This document shows positions 7,979 through 20,678 of a stretch of DNA of 64,000 nt, in pieces. Both the position numbers and the translations under genes were made by a program. How positions within the stretch are numbered: the first letter of the stretch is position 1; each line of letters starts with the position of its first letter. Source of the stretch: JABFRG01 sp038210445 (GTDB lineage Bacteria > Myxococcota_A > Polyangia > Polyangiales > Polyangiaceae). The stretch covers positions 85,364 to 149,363 of the forward strand of contig JBBQWQ010000017.1 in NCBI GenBank assembly GCA_038210445.1. The letters run 5' to 3'. Under the pieces are notes generated by a model that worked only from the letters and a program-made list of their open reading frames with translations, was not told the DNA's origin and did not search any database.

Positions 7979-9169
7979 TCAGCCGCCGCCGGTTTTGCAG
8001 CCGAGCTTGACCTTGGTCTTGCCCTTGACGTCGCTGCGCGCCTGCACGCATGCGCTGCCGTTCAGGATGATGCGGGTGGGGTCGGTGTCGTTGTCGTAGG
8101 TCCAGCCGTTGGCGGGGTCCTTGGCGATGGGCACCTCTTTGCCGTCCTTGTCCACGTAGGTGACCTGCACCTTCTTGGGGTCGGCCGGCTTGCCGTCCTT
8201 GTCGACCAGCACGAGCGTGAGGTCGCACTCGGAGGCAATGGCGCGAATCTTCGTGAGCGCGGCCACCATCTCGCTGGTGATCTGCGAGGCCGGTTTTCCG
8301 CCCGAAGGATCGATCTGGTAGAAGCAGTCGGGGTTGGTGGTGAGTGCCGGATTGCAGCCGGTAGGAGCCGTCTTGCCGGCCACCGCCAGGTCGGCCATGA
8401 AGGTCGGGCTGTAGGAAGAGCCGTTCCCGATGCCGATGGTGTACGTGTAGATCGACTTGCTCTGGGCGGCCTTGGCCGCAGCGAGCGCCTTGATGGACCC
8501 GCTCGGCGAGTCGTCTGTAGGCTGACCGTCGGAGAGGAGCACGAGCACGCGCTTGCCGTTGGGCTTCACGTTGGCGCCCGGCGTGTAGGCTTCGAGGACG
8601 CTGTAGCCGCCGGTGAGCGCCGCCTTGGTGGGCGTCAGATCGCTCGGTTGGCCGCCGACGCGACCCCAGAAGTTTCCGAGCGTGATGTTGTCGGCGAGGG
8701 CCTGGATACCGATGTCCGCGCTCGAAGGGTAGGGGCCGTCCTTGTCGGGGCTGGTGTCGAGCGTGTCGGCGAAGACGATGACGCCCGCCGCCGTGTCGGC
8801 CAGCTCGCCGTTGCCGATCTGCGCGGTCGTGCGGTTCTTGATGTCCTCGAATACTGCCTTCAGTGCGTTGACCTGGCCGGTCCACTTGTTGCCATTCATG
8901 CTGCCCGAGCCGTCGGCGATGAACTCGAAGTACACCGGGACCGGCGTGGGGAGCACCTCGCCACCGCCGCAGCCCTCCCCGACGATCTCGCCGCTGTCGG
9001 GCTGATCGGTGCCCACCGCGGGAGGAACGTAGACGTCGGCGTTGCCGCCGGCGTCGGCGGTCTCACCGAAGCCATTGTTGCCCTTGTCGCTGGAGCAACC
9101 CTGCGACACCCCGAAGGTGACGACGCCGGTTGCGATGAGGAACGCTGCGGAGGTGAGAGCTTGCTTCAT
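7979..9169 (-). CDS. VWA lipoprotein (third of three tandem paralogues)
   Basis: 396 residues. The signal peptide ends in a lipobox-like SQGC (residue 25) followed by SSDK and an Asp/Gly-rich linker. A von Willebrand A domain starts near residue 75 with the MIDAS motif DGSGSM; later metal-site elements are TPTKAAL and LSDGQPTD. The C-terminal domain (about 290-396) has two conserved cysteines and a segment SECDLTLVLVDKDGKPADP shared by all three paralogues, ending LGCKTGGG. VWA lipoproteins generally bind protein partners through a divalent metal; the partner is unknown. The start has AAGG at good spacing and lies 10 nt after the stop of the preceding paralogue, so the genes form one operon running 11728 to 7979. 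Confidence 0.85.
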   Translation of the reverse strand: MKQALTSAAFLIATGVVTFGVSQGCSSDKGNNGFGETADAGGNADVYVPPAVGTDQPDSGEIVGEGCGGGEVLPTPVPVYFEFIADGSGSMNGNKWTGQVNALKAVFEDIKNRTTAQIGNGELADTAAGVIVFADTLDTSPDKDGPYPSSADIGIQALADNITLGNFWGRVGGQPSDLTPTKAALTGGYSVLEAYTPGANVKPNGKRVLVLLSDGQPTDDSPSGSIKALAAAKAAQSKSIYTYTIGIGNGSSYSPTFMADLAVAGKTAPTGCNPALTTNPDCFYQIDPSGGKPASQITSEMVAALTKIRAIASECDLTLVLVDKDGKPADPKKVQVTYVDKDGKEVPIAKDPANGWTYDNDTDPTRIILNGSACVQARSDVKGKTKVKLGCKTGGG

Positions 9170-9179
9170 GGGATGACCT

Positions 9180-10361
9180 TCAGCCGCCGCCGACCTTGCA
9201 ACCGAGCTTGACGCGCACCTTGCCGACCGCCTTCTTCTTGCGAACCTCGTCGCAAGCGCCGCCGTGCAGGAGAATCTTGGTGGGGTTGGCGTCGTCGTCG
9301 TAGGACCAGCCGTTGGTGACGTCCTTGGGAATGTCGGAGATCTTCTTGCTGGGGTCGTCCTTGTCGACGAAGTCCACCTGCACCTTGGTGGGGTCGGCGG
9401 GCTTGCCGTCCTTGTCCACCAGGGTGAGGAGGATCTCGCAGTCGCTGGCCAGGCCGCGAATTTCGTTGATGGCGTCGACGAACTCCTGGCTCACCTGCGC
9501 GACGGTCTTGGCGCCGGGGGTGATCTGGAAGTGGCAGAACTTGGTGCCGGTGGTGTCGTTGGGGTCGCAGCCGGCCTTGGCCGTGCCGCCGTTGACCGCC
9601 ACCTGCGCCATGAACTTCGGGTCGTAGCCGAAGCTGCCGCTGCCGATCTCGCCGACGCCCACAGAGAACGTCTGGATTGGATCGGGCTGGGTGAGCTTGG
9701 TTTTAACGAGCGAGTAGATCTGGGGAACGTTGCCGTTCGGAACGCCGTCGCTAAGGAGGATGGCGATCTTCTTGCCCTTGGCCGGCAGCGGCGGAAACGG
9801 CACGAAGTTGTCGAGCGCCGAGTAGCCACCCAGCAGCGCTTCGTAGGTGGGCGTGCCACCGTCGGGGAACGCGTTGACCCGCGCGACGAGCTTGGCGAGC
9901 TGGGCTCCGTCGACCAGCCCCGGGAATACGTCGGCGGCCTGCGGATAGCTGCCCGACGGGCCGAAGTAGATCATGCCCACGCCGACCTTGGCATTGATGA
10001 CCGTGCCCGCGGCATCCACCGTCTTGTTCTTGATGTCTTCGAACACGGCTTTCAGCGCGCCTTCTTGCGCCGGGCGCTTCTTGCCGTCGTCCATGCTGCC
10101 GGAGCCGTCGGTGATGAACTCGAGAAACGTGACGGGCTCTTCGGTCTTGGCGTTGCCGCCGCCGCAGCCGTCGCCGATGACATCGCCGCTGTCGGGCTGA
10201 TCGGTGCCGACCGGCGGCGGCACGTAGACGTCGGCGTTGCCGGAGTCGACTTGGTCACCGAAGCCGTTGCCGGCTTTGTCGCTGGAGCAACCTTGAGACG
10301 CACCAAACGTGATGACGCCGGTGGCGATGAGGAATGCTGCGGAGGTAAAAGCTTGTTTCAC
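9180..10361 (-). CDS. VWA lipoprotein (second of three tandem paralogues)
   Basis: 393 residues from a GTG at 10361 that has GGAG 7 nt upstream. The frame is open further upstream, but the signal peptide begins here. The plan is the same as its neighbours: lipid-attached Cys in SQGC, short Asp/Gly linker, VWA domain with MIDAS DGSGSM, a second metal-site loop TPTYEAL and LSDGVPNG, then a C-terminal module with CEILLTLVDKDGKPADP and the ending LGCKVGGG. It is the most divergent of the three inside the VWA domain (for example MIYFGPSGSYPQ in place of the VFAD/VFED loop), while leader and tail are almost the same. This suggests gene duplication with selection on the partner-binding face. A 179-bp gap precedes it and only 10 nt follow it. 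Confidence 0.85.
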   Translation of the reverse strand: MKQAFTSAAFLIATGVITFGASQGCSSDKAGNGFGDQVDSGNADVYVPPPVGTDQPDSGDVIGDGCGGGNAKTEEPVTFLEFITDGSGSMDDGKKRPAQEGALKAVFEDIKNKTVDAAGTVINAKVGVGMIYFGPSGSYPQAADVFPGLVDGAQLAKLVARVNAFPDGGTPTYEALLGGYSALDNFVPFPPLPAKGKKIAILLSDGVPNGNVPQIYSLVKTKLTQPDPIQTFSVGVGEIGSGSFGYDPKFMAQVAVNGGTAKAGCDPNDTTGTKFCHFQITPGAKTVAQVSQEFVDAINEIRGLASDCEILLTLVDKDGKPADPTKVQVDFVDKDDPSKKISDIPKDVTNGWSYDDDANPTKILLHGGACDEVRKKKAVGKVRVKLGCKVGGG

Positions 10362-10540
10362 GGGATGGCTCCAGACGCGTGTTCGACTGACGACGTTTTT
10401 GCACACGGGGGGTGTCACCGCAACTGCGCAAACCAGGATCCACCCACCCGCCCCAACGCACCGCACCTCGGCATTTCCCGGGTCTGCGCGTCAGGGACCG
10501 ACCCTGGCTTGTTTGTGACAATCAAAAGTTGTAGGCCGGC

Positions 10541-11728
10541 TCAGCCGCCGCCCACCTTGCAGCCCATCTTGACCTTGGTCTTGCCCTTTTCGTCGCTCCG
10601 GGCCTGAACGCATGCGTTCCCATTGAGAATGATGCGCGTGGGGTCTGCGTCGTTGTCGTAGGTCCAGCCGTTGACGGGATCCTTGTCGACGATGACCTCT
10701 TTGCCGGTGCCGTCGATGTACGTGACCTGAACCTTCTTCGGGTCGGCGGGCTTGCCGTCCTTGTCCACCAGCGTGAGGCTGAGATCGCACTGCGAAGCCA
10801 GTGCGCGGATGGAGTTGAGCGCGGCCACCATCTCGTTTGTGATCTGGGTGGAGGTCTTGGAGCCGGGGTCGATTTGGTAGAAGCAGTCGGGGTTGGTGGT
10901 GAGCGCCGGGTTGCACCCGGCGGGGGCGGTCTTGCCACCTTGCGCGAGCTTGGCCATAAACCCCGGGTTGTACGACGACCCGTTGCCGACGCCGATGGCG
11001 TACGTGTAGACCGGCTTCGCGCCGGAGGTCTTGGTGGTTGCCAGGCTGACGCACTGGCTCTCTTCGGAGGAGCCGCCGTTGGGCTCGCCATCGGAGAGCA
11101 AGATGACCACGCGCTTGCCGCCGACCTTCACGTTGGCCTGGGGAACGTAGCTCTCGATGACCGAGTAGCCGCCAGTGATGGCGTTGAGGGTGGGCGTGCC
11201 GCCGCTGGCCTGACCGCTCACCCGGCCCCAGAACATGGCCAGATCGTCGTTGTTGGCGATGGGCTGCGGCGCGATGTCGACGCCGGGCTTGGGGTAGGGT
11301 CCGCTGTTGGAGACGTTGTTGAGCCGGTCTTCGAAGACCAGGACGCCCATGACCGTGTCGGCCAGTTCGCCGTTGGCGAGCTGCGCGGCGGTCTTGTTCT
11401 TCTGGTCCTCGAAGATGGCCTTGAGCGCGGCAACCTGGCCGTCCCACTTCGGGCCGCTCATGCTGCCGGAGCCGTCGACCACGAACTCGAAGTACACCGG
11501 GACCTTCTGCGGGAGCACCTCGCCGCCGCCACAACCCTCGCCCACGATGTCGCCGCTGTCGGGCTGTTCGGTGCCCACCGCCGGCGGAATGTAGACGTCG
11601 GCGTTGCCGGCGTCGGCTTGCTCCCCGAACCCATTGTTGGCCTTGTCGCTGGAGCAGCCCTGCGCTGCGGTGAACGCAGCGAGGCCGGTGGCGAGCAGGA
11701 AAGCTACGGAACCAAGGGCAGTCTTCAC
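10541..11728 (-). CDS. VWA lipoprotein (first of three tandem paralogues)
   Basis: 395 residues from a GTG at 11728 with GAGG 6 nt upstream. It has a signal peptide with AQGC lipobox, an Asp/Gly-rich linker, a VWA domain with MIDAS DGSGSM and LSDGEPNG, and a C-terminal module with CDLSLTLVDKDGKPADP and the ending MGCKVGGG. It is closest in sequence to the third copy (shared loops such as GCNPALTTNPDCFYQIDP), while the middle copy differs, so duplication order and physical order do not match simply. It is the promoter-proximal gene of the three. The divergent secA gene starts 347 bp away. The function is unknown beyond metal-dependent protein binding at the envelope. Confidence 0.85.
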   Translation of the reverse strand: MKTALGSVAFLLATGLAAFTAAQGCSSDKANNGFGEQADAGNADVYIPPAVGTEQPDSGDIVGEGCGGGEVLPQKVPVYFEFVVDGSGSMSGPKWDGQVAALKAIFEDQKNKTAAQLANGELADTVMGVLVFEDRLNNVSNSGPYPKPGVDIAPQPIANNDDLAMFWGRVSGQASGGTPTLNAITGGYSVIESYVPQANVKVGGKRVVILLSDGEPNGGSSEESQCVSLATTKTSGAKPVYTYAIGVGNGSSYNPGFMAKLAQGGKTAPAGCNPALTTNPDCFYQIDPGSKTSTQITNEMVAALNSIRALASQCDLSLTLVDKDGKPADPKKVQVTYIDGTGKEVIVDKDPVNGWTYDNDADPTRIILNGNACVQARSDEKGKTKVKMGCKVGGG

Positions 11729-12075
11729 GGGGGACCTCGAAACGGTGTGCGATATTTCCCGACGAAAATGAATCAGGCGAGGGAAGATGCCGTAGCACCG
11801 CAATTGCCGCGCCGCAAACGCGACACCGAGTGACTTTACATTGCTACTGGAACTGCGCAGGCCGCGCATCGGGAACAGGGAGGGGTGGTCCACGGTTGTC
11901 GTCCCGCCGCCACGCCGGCGGCGCCCCACAAACGGGTACGAATTTCGAGCACACAGTACTAGTCTCTTCCCCCCGACCGAAGGGTCTGCGTCTGCAAGGG
12001 CCCTGCTCCCGTACTGGGGCGTGGGCCACGTTCTCCGATCTCCGAGCTTCTGCACAGAAAAGGTTCGCACACACG
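11729..12075. promoter_or_regulatory. Divergent intergenic region between VWA operon and secA
   Basis: 347 bp that should hold the promoters of both directions. A GC-rich inverted repeat (CCGCCGCCACGCCGGCGGCG, around 11909-11928) could form a hairpin. No clear -35/-10 pair was identified, and no coding frame is convincing. Confidence 0.4.
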
Positions 12076-15363
<3,288 letters not shown>

Positions 15364-15520
15364 GACCCGTCACGTCCGCCCGCGCACCGCGACCGGACGT
15401 GACCCTTTCGGCTCGCCGTACGACGCAGCGCGGTGAAAGCCGCGCTCGCCACGCCGCACGCGTGATTTCGAAGTGGCCTGTGGCGCCCCCGCGGCTACCC
15501 GTGAATAATCCACGCTACCC

Positions 15521-16534
15521 ATGTCCGAGAATCGCTCACAGTTCCTTCCCTTGGTGCTCGCCTACCTTCGCGAGCACGGGCTCGACACGACCAACCTGGT
15601 GGCGAAGTTCGCCCTCATGCCGGCGGAGGTGTCGAGCGAGGTGGTGGCGCCCTTCACGAAGCTCTACGCCTTTCTCGACGAGGCCGAGCGGCTCGCCGGC
15701 GATCCGTTCCTCGGCGTGCACGTGGCCGAGTCGCGCCGCACCGGCTCGCACGGGCTCCTCGAATACTGCTGGCGCAACGCGCCCACCATCGGTCACGCCA
15801 TGACCTATGCGTCGCAAAACTGGGGTCTCTTCCGCCACCTCTCGGAGATGCGCTTTCAACGAGGGAGCGGCAAGGCGAGCTTCACGCGGCATGTGCCCGA
15901 GTCGAAGCTGGGCGCCGGCAGACACGGAAACGAGTTCTTCGTCTGCTCCACCCTGGTGCAAATGCGCGAGCTCTCTGGCGACGCGTTCTTGCCCACCCGC
16001 GCCCTGTTCTCGCACCCTCGCCCCAAGGACGTGAGCGAGATCGTGCGGGTGGTGGGGGTGGCGGCGCTCGATTTTGATGCAGAATACACAGGTATCGAGT
16101 TCGACGAGCGCCTCGCCGACCTGCCGATTCGCGTGGCCGATGCCATGCTCTTCGAGGTGCTCAAAGGCTACGTGGAGCGCCTGGCCCGTGCCGAGATGGC
16201 GCCGGCTGCCGCCGAGCCCGACTTCGTGGGGCAGCTTCGGCAAGCGGTGCGCGTTCGCTTGCCCCACGGCGAGCCTGCGCTCTCGGCGCTGGCCGCGGCC
16301 TGTTCGCTCAGCGAGCGCACCCTGCAGCGGCGCCTCTCCGACTCCGGAACCTCGCTCCTCAAAGTCATCGATTCGGTGCGCGAAGAAGAGGCGCGCCGCA
16401 TCCTCAAGAACGAAGACGTCGGCCTGGCAGACCTCGCCTCGCGCATTGGCTACCAAGACACCCGCAGCCTCATTCGCGCGTTCAAGCGCTGGACCGGGAC
16501 GACGCCGCGGGCTTTCAAGGAGCAATCGCCGTGA
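15521..16534 (+). CDS. AraC family transcriptional regulator
   Basis: 337 residues. The N-terminal 200 residues match the arabinose-binding-like domain of the OruR/GadX group (LAGDPFLGVHVAES, GLLEYCWRNAPTIGHAM). The C-terminal 100 residues form a double helix-turn-helix of AraC type, with SALAAACSLSERTLQRRLSD and LADLASRIGYQDTRSLIRAF followed by the WTGTTPRAFK signature. It probably senses a small molecule, of unknown identity, and activates nearby genes. Its stop overlaps the start of the acetyltransferase gene as GTGA (16531-16534), so that enzyme is the likeliest target or functional partner. A TGCA-N3-TACA motif lies inside the gene at 16078. Confidence 0.9.
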   Translation: MSENRSQFLPLVLAYLREHGLDTTNLVAKFALMPAEVSSEVVAPFTKLYAFLDEAERLAGDPFLGVHVAESRRTGSHGLLEYCWRNAPTIGHAMTYASQNWGLFRHLSEMRFQRGSGKASFTRHVPESKLGAGRHGNEFFVCSTLVQMRELSGDAFLPTRALFSHPRPKDVSEIVRVVGVAALDFDAEYTGIEFDERLADLPIRVADAMLFEVLKGYVERLARAEMAPAAAEPDFVGQLRQAVRVRLPHGEPALSALAAACSLSERTLQRRLSDSGTSLLKVIDSVREEEARRILKNEDVGLADLASRIGYQDTRSLIRAFKRWTGTTPRAFKEQSP

Positions 16535-17004
16535 TTCGCGCCATCACCCCGGCCGACGACGCCGCCGTCGAGCACGTGATTCGAACGGTCATGCCGGAGT
16601 TCGGCGCCGGCGGCGCGGGCTTCGCCATCCAGGACCCGGAGGTCTCGGCCATGTCGGCGGCCTATTTGCAGCCGCGGCATGGGTATTTCGTGCTCGAACA
16701 GGACGGGCAGGTGGTGGGCGGCGCAGGCGTGGCGCCCCTCGCGGGGGCCTCTGGTGACGTCTGCGAGCTGCGAAAGATGTACTTTCTCCCGATTGCCCGC
16801 GGCAAGGGCTGGGGCCGGTCGCTGCTCCACCATTGCCTCGACGAAGCGCGGAGGCTGGGCTTTCGGCTCTGCTACCTGGAGACCCTCACCGGCATGGGCG
16901 CGGCGATGCAGCTCTACTCTGAGGCCGGCTTCCTGCCTCTGGCGGCGCCCATGGGCAAAACAGGGCACTTTGGCTGCAACCGCTTCTACGCCCGCGACCT
17001 CTGA
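16531..17004 (+). CDS. GNAT family N-acetyltransferase
   Basis: 157 residues from a GTG that overlaps the upstream regulator stop by 4 nt. It has the full GNAT fold: the central strand GYFVLEQDGQVVGGAGVAPL, the acetyl-CoA pyrophosphate loop IARGKGWGRSLLHH (R-G-x-G-x-G/A type) and a C-terminal NxxA/Y region AMQLYSEAGF. The substrate is unknown; close relatives in many bacteria are listed only as putative acetyltransferases. Coupling to an AraC regulator suggests a small amino compound or drug as substrate, which is inference. The enzyme should be cytoplasmic. Confidence 0.9.
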   Translation: MIRAITPADDAAVEHVIRTVMPEFGAGGAGFAIQDPEVSAMSAAYLQPRHGYFVLEQDGQVVGGAGVAPLAGASGDVCELRKMYFLPIARGKGWGRSLLHHCLDEARRLGFRLCYLETLTGMGAAMQLYSEAGFLPLAAPMGKTGHFGCNRFYARDL

Positions 17005-17065
17005 GGCCTCGCTTCGTCACGCCGCGTCTCTTGCATCTCCGCTCGGTCTCTTGCATCCTTCCCGT

Positions 17066-18256
17066 GTGAAGCACCTCAGCTCGTCTCGCGTCGTCGCGTT
17101 CGTCCTCTTCGTGGGAGCCAGCGCATGCGTGGGCTCCGATCCGGACATCAAGACGCCGGGCGGGGGCGATGGCGGCACGAACCCCGGCTCCGACGCTTCG
17201 TTCGACGCCGGCGGCGACGCTGCGTCGTGTGGGCAAGGCGCGGTCTGCAGCGGCACGTGCGTCGACACCACCTCGAGCCCCGACCACTGCGGCGCGTGCG
17301 GACATTCCTGCGGCGGTGGCAAGTGCGCGGGCAGCGCGTGCGCGCCGGTGCTGGTGGCGAGCAACGTGCCGCAGCCGCTCGGCGTCGCCGTCGCCGCGGG
17401 CAGCGCATTCTGGATTCGCAACGGCGGCATCGAGCGGTGCGCGATCACCGGGTGCGCCGGCGCGCCCACGCTCATCACCGCCGACGTCACCCTCGGCGCG
17501 GGCCAGCCCCGCGGCACGACCATCGTCACCGATGGCAATCAGGTCGCCTGGATCGCCAGCGGCAACGGAAGCGGCAACGGTCTCGATGTATTTCAGTGTG
17601 GCGTCGCCGGGTGCACCAACGGCTTTCCGCCCAAGGCTTCTACCGGGCTCACCGACACGCCCACGCAGATCGCCGTGGAGGGGCCGAACCTGTTCGCATC
17701 GCAGCGTTCGGGCGCCCAGCGTCAAGGGCCGCTCTCGACGTTGGCGCTCACCGGCACCGGTCTCGGAAGCGACGTTCCCACGGGAATTGCCGCCGACGCC
17801 GCCAATATATACGTCGCAGGCGTTGCCCAGTCGGCGGCCGGCGTGGATCGCTGCACGCGGGCGGGCGCCGGACCCTGCACCGCCACCACCCGTCTCTTCG
17901 TGGGCGCTACCTACATCGCCGCTGCCGGGGGCCTGGTGTTCGCGACCTCTGCCGAGGGCATCAAGATGTGCGCGGCCACCGGCTGCGGTGGTAGCGCCAC
18001 CGTGATCATGCCGGGCGACAAGGCCGCCGCCGCCATCGCCGCGAGCAGCGCCTTCGCCGCCTGGGTCAATCCCGGTTCCAGCACCACCGCCGACGGCACC
18101 GTTCGCGTCTGCGCCCTGCCCACTTGCGCCGCGCCGCGCACCGTCGCCACGAGCCAGGAGCAGCCGGTGGGCGTGACCATCGCCGACGGCTTCGTATACT
18201 GGGCCAATCTCGGCGTCGGCGGGGGCAAGGGATCGATCTGGCGCGCGGCGCTGTAA
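17066..18256 (+). CDS. Lipoprotein with cysteine-rich N terminus and beta-propeller-like repeats
   Basis: 396 residues from a GTG at 17066, chosen because the signal peptide starts there; no good ribosome site is seen. The lipobox is GASAC. A Gly/Asp linker leads to a small cysteine module (CGQGAVCSGTC...HCGACGHSC...CAGSAC) that is common in myxobacterial secreted proteins. The remaining 300 residues contain repeated units with a strand ending in G/A-x-x-I-Y/FW and C-x(2-4)-C pairs (VAAGSAFWIRNGG, ADAANIYVAG, IADGFVYWANLG), the spacing of a six- or seven-bladed propeller. The function is unknown; surface binding is likely. There is a 61-nt gap after the acetyltransferase gene. Confidence 0.75.
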   Translation: MKHLSSSRVVAFVLFVGASACVGSDPDIKTPGGGDGGTNPGSDASFDAGGDAASCGQGAVCSGTCVDTTSSPDHCGACGHSCGGGKCAGSACAPVLVASNVPQPLGVAVAAGSAFWIRNGGIERCAITGCAGAPTLITADVTLGAGQPRGTTIVTDGNQVAWIASGNGSGNGLDVFQCGVAGCTNGFPPKASTGLTDTPTQIAVEGPNLFASQRSGAQRQGPLSTLALTGTGLGSDVPTGIAADAANIYVAGVAQSAAGVDRCTRAGAGPCTATTRLFVGATYIAAAGGLVFATSAEGIKMCAATGCGGSATVIMPGDKAAAAIAASSAFAAWVNPGSSTTADGTVRVCALPTCAAPRTVATSQEQPVGVTIADGFVYWANLGVGGGKGSIWRAAL

Positions 18257-18401
18257 CCAGCGCTCAGACGGTAGCGCGGGCGCCAGTGCTTGCGTGGGTG
18301 GCCGCGACACTGCGGTCACGGCGCGCCGCCTGCGCTTCTTGCGGAATCCCGCGAAACAGCCGCTCGCATCGTCGGCACGCGCGTTGCTCAATCACCTCTG
18401 C

Positions 18402-18917
18402 ATGAAGACCGGCGATATCCGCATCGAGAGCCCCTGCACCGTCGACTGGGAGAGCATGAGCCCCCGCAGCGCAGCCAACGGGCGTTTTTGCGGCGACTGC
18501 CAGAAGGTCGTGCGAGACCTCTCGTCGATGCGCGCGGGCGAAGCGACGAAGCTCCTCGCCAACGCGCCACCCGGCCTCTGCGTGCGCTACCTGCACGACG
18601 AATACGGCAACGTGTGGTTCAAGGACCAGGCGCTGCTCTCGCGCGGGAATCTGCTGAAGAAGGCGGCCGGCCTGGCGGCGCTGGCCATGACGCCGCTGCT
18701 CACCGCGTGCATGGGCACCTACGTGGGCGAGATGGACGACACCGCGCCCCACGGCAAGGTGGAGCCCGCCTCGCCCGAGGTCGCACCCGACGCGGACGGT
18801 GGCGCCGGTCGGGATGCTCGCTCCGATGCCGCCCCGCCGCCCGATGCGGAGGCCGACCCGGACGCCGGCGCGCCGGAGGAAGAGGACGCGACGCCGCCCG
18901 GACACGACGCCGGCTGA
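18402..18917 (+). CDS. Small cysteine-pair protein with C-terminal Asp/Ala-rich tail
   Basis: 171 residues from the ATG at 18402; longer in-frame starts exist but the conserved part begins here. The pattern CTVDWESM...GRFCGDCQKVVRDLSSM...GLCVRYLHDEYGNVWF is a recurrent small domain in myxobacteria and Bacteroidota, with a zinc-ribbon-like C-x2-C and flanking Cys residues. A hydrophobic segment (LLKKAAGLAALAMTPLLTAC, about 86-105) follows, and the protein ends in about 60 acidic, Ala/Pro-rich residues. The hydrophobic segment ends in TAC, which looks like a lipobox placed unusually far from the N terminus. Function unknown. It could be a membrane-tethered redox or metal protein. Confidence 0.65.
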   Translation: MKTGDIRIESPCTVDWESMSPRSAANGRFCGDCQKVVRDLSSMRAGEATKLLANAPPGLCVRYLHDEYGNVWFKDQALLSRGNLLKKAAGLAALAMTPLLTACMGTYVGEMDDTAPHGKVEPASPEVAPDADGGAGRDARSDAAPPPDAEADPDAGAPEEEDATPPGHDAG

Positions 18918-18974
18918 ATGTGAGCCCTTCGGCGCTCGACGGCCGCCGTTGCCCTCTCGTAGACTGACGGGAAC

Positions 18975-20597
18975 ATGCGTACTCGAGCCCTCGTCTTGTC
19001 GTTCGTGGTCGCGGCCTGCGGTGGCGCGCAGGTTGCGCCAGAGACGCCGGCAGCCTCTGCACCTTCCGCGGATCCATCGGGGGTCCCGCTGCCTTCGGTG
19101 GCTGCGCCCACCACCCTCGCGCCGGCACCCGGGGCTTCGGCCTCCGGGTCTTCGGGGTCTCTTGCGAACCTGCGCTTTCCGGGCGGCGAAGCGCCCTCGT
19201 CTCGGCCGACGTCGGGCGGCGCCGCCACGCGCACCTGCAAAGCCAATAACGTTGTAGAATGCACAGAACAGTGCGCTGCCGGCAACATGCCCAGCTGCGT
19301 GGAGGCCGGCTACATTCACGGTGATGGTCGCCTCGTCGCCAAGAGCGACGCCAAGGCGGTGGAGTTCCACAAGAAGGCCTGCGACGGCGGCAACCAGGAA
19401 GGCTGCGCGAACTACGGCTTCTACCTGGAGTTCGGGCGCGGCGTGGCCCGCGACCTCGACGGCGCCTTCGCCCTCGAGAAGCGCGCCTGCGAGGGGCGCG
19501 TGGGGTACGGCTGCACCCGCCTGGGCATGATGTACCGGGAAGGCCATGGCACCACCCGCGATCTGCCCAACGCTGCCCGCGCCTTCGCCGCTGCTTGCGA
19601 GCGCGGCGAAGCTGTATCTTGCACCGAAGTGGGCGTGCTCCTGGCACGCGGCCGCGGGGTGGCCAAGGACGATGCCAAGGCGGTGGAGTTCTACCGGCGC
19701 GCGTGCGACGGAAAAGACGCGCTCGGTTGCAGCAACCTCGGCACCATGTACGATCGCGGCCGCGGTGTGGTAGCCGATCCCGCCCGCGCGTTCGCCCTCT
19801 ACCGCGACGCGTGCGTACAGAACGAACCGAGCGCGTGCGTCAACCTGGGCACCATGTATCGCCGTGGCTCCGGCACCACCAAAGACCCCGCCAAGGCGGT
19901 CGTCCTCTTTCGCAAGGCCTGCGACGGTGGCTCGCTCCGCGCCTGCGACGAGCTGGGGTTTGCGCTGCAAAAAGGCGAGGGCGTGGCCGCCGACCCGGCC
20001 CAGGCGGTGCAGTGGTATCGCAAGGCTTGCGAGGGCGGCGAGCCCGGCGGCTGCAGCGATCTCGGCTTCGTGGCCGACCACGGCATCGGCATGAGCGCCG
20101 ACCCCACCCTCTCGGCCAACGCCTATGCGCGCGCATGCGAGAACGGCAGCTCCGTCGGTTGCAGCAACCTCGCCAACCTGTTCACCAAGGGGCGCGGCGT
20201 CGCAAAGGACGACGGCAAGGCCGCGGCGCTCTACAAGCGCGCCTGCGACGACGGCTACGAAGGTGGCTGCAACGGGCTCGGCTTCCTGTACGACAGCGGC
20301 CGCGGGGTGAGCCGCGACGTGGCGCGCGCCGGCATCTACTACAAGCAGGCCTGCGAGGGCGGGAGCCGCCTCGGCTGCGACAACCTCGGGCTCCTCTTTC
20401 AGTACGGCGACGGCGTCAGCAAGGACGCCGCGGCCGCCAAGAGCTACTTCAAGCGGGCCTGCGATCTCGGCAACAAGACCTCGTGCGATCGCCTCACCAA
20501 GCTCACCGCGCGGGTGGTTCAGCCGCTCCCGGTGAAGCGCGACGCCCCACAGACCGCCGAGCCGGCCACCGGCGGCGTCGAGCGCGTCACCAACTGA
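18975..20597 (+). CDS. Sel1-repeat lipoprotein (Hcp-like, cysteine-containing repeats)
   Basis: 540 residues. The lipobox is VAAC (residue 15), followed by an Ala/Pro/Ser linker to about residue 95. From about 100 to 510 there are roughly eleven repeats of 36 residues with the unit AxxLYKRACDGGxxxGCSNLGxMYxxGRGVAKDxxKA (shown here in consensus form). Each carries a Cys pair spaced seven residues apart, as in Helicobacter cysteine-rich proteins, where the two Cys form a disulfide in each helix pair. Sel1 proteins scaffold protein complexes or bind peptidoglycan or beta-lactams. The disulfide pattern fits an oxidising location outside the cytoplasm. Two TGTA-N3-TGCA motifs (19253, 19613) lie within it. 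It is followed 127 nt later by the acyl-CoA dehydrogenase gene with its own promoter. Confidence 0.9.
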   Translation: MRTRALVLSFVVAACGGAQVAPETPAASAPSADPSGVPLPSVAAPTTLAPAPGASASGSSGSLANLRFPGGEAPSSRPTSGGAATRTCKANNVVECTEQCAAGNMPSCVEAGYIHGDGRLVAKSDAKAVEFHKKACDGGNQEGCANYGFYLEFGRGVARDLDGAFALEKRACEGRVGYGCTRLGMMYREGHGTTRDLPNAARAFAAACERGEAVSCTEVGVLLARGRGVAKDDAKAVEFYRRACDGKDALGCSNLGTMYDRGRGVVADPARAFALYRDACVQNEPSACVNLGTMYRRGSGTTKDPAKAVVLFRKACDGGSLRACDELGFALQKGEGVAADPAQAVQWYRKACEGGEPGGCSDLGFVADHGIGMSADPTLSANAYARACENGSSVGCSNLANLFTKGRGVAKDDGKAAALYKRACDDGYEGGCNGLGFLYDSGRGVSRDVARAGIYYKQACEGGSRLGCDNLGLLFQYGDGVSKDAAAAKSYFKRACDLGNKTSCDRLTKLTARVVQPLPVKRDAPQTAEPATGGVERVTN

Positions 20598-20678
20598 AAC
20601 GAGCACTTCCGCGCCCCTGACGCAGTGCGCAACCTGCGGAAATCGTGGGTCGGGCTCGAACTCTTGCGTCCTCGGAAG

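Noticed and set aside
5705..9211. A 1168-codon open frame on the plus strand opposite the transglycosylase and VWA genes
   Set aside because: It is antisense to genes with clear domain motifs. Its His/Arg/Ala/Val-rich product has no recognisable domain, as is common for antisense frames in GC-rich DNA.
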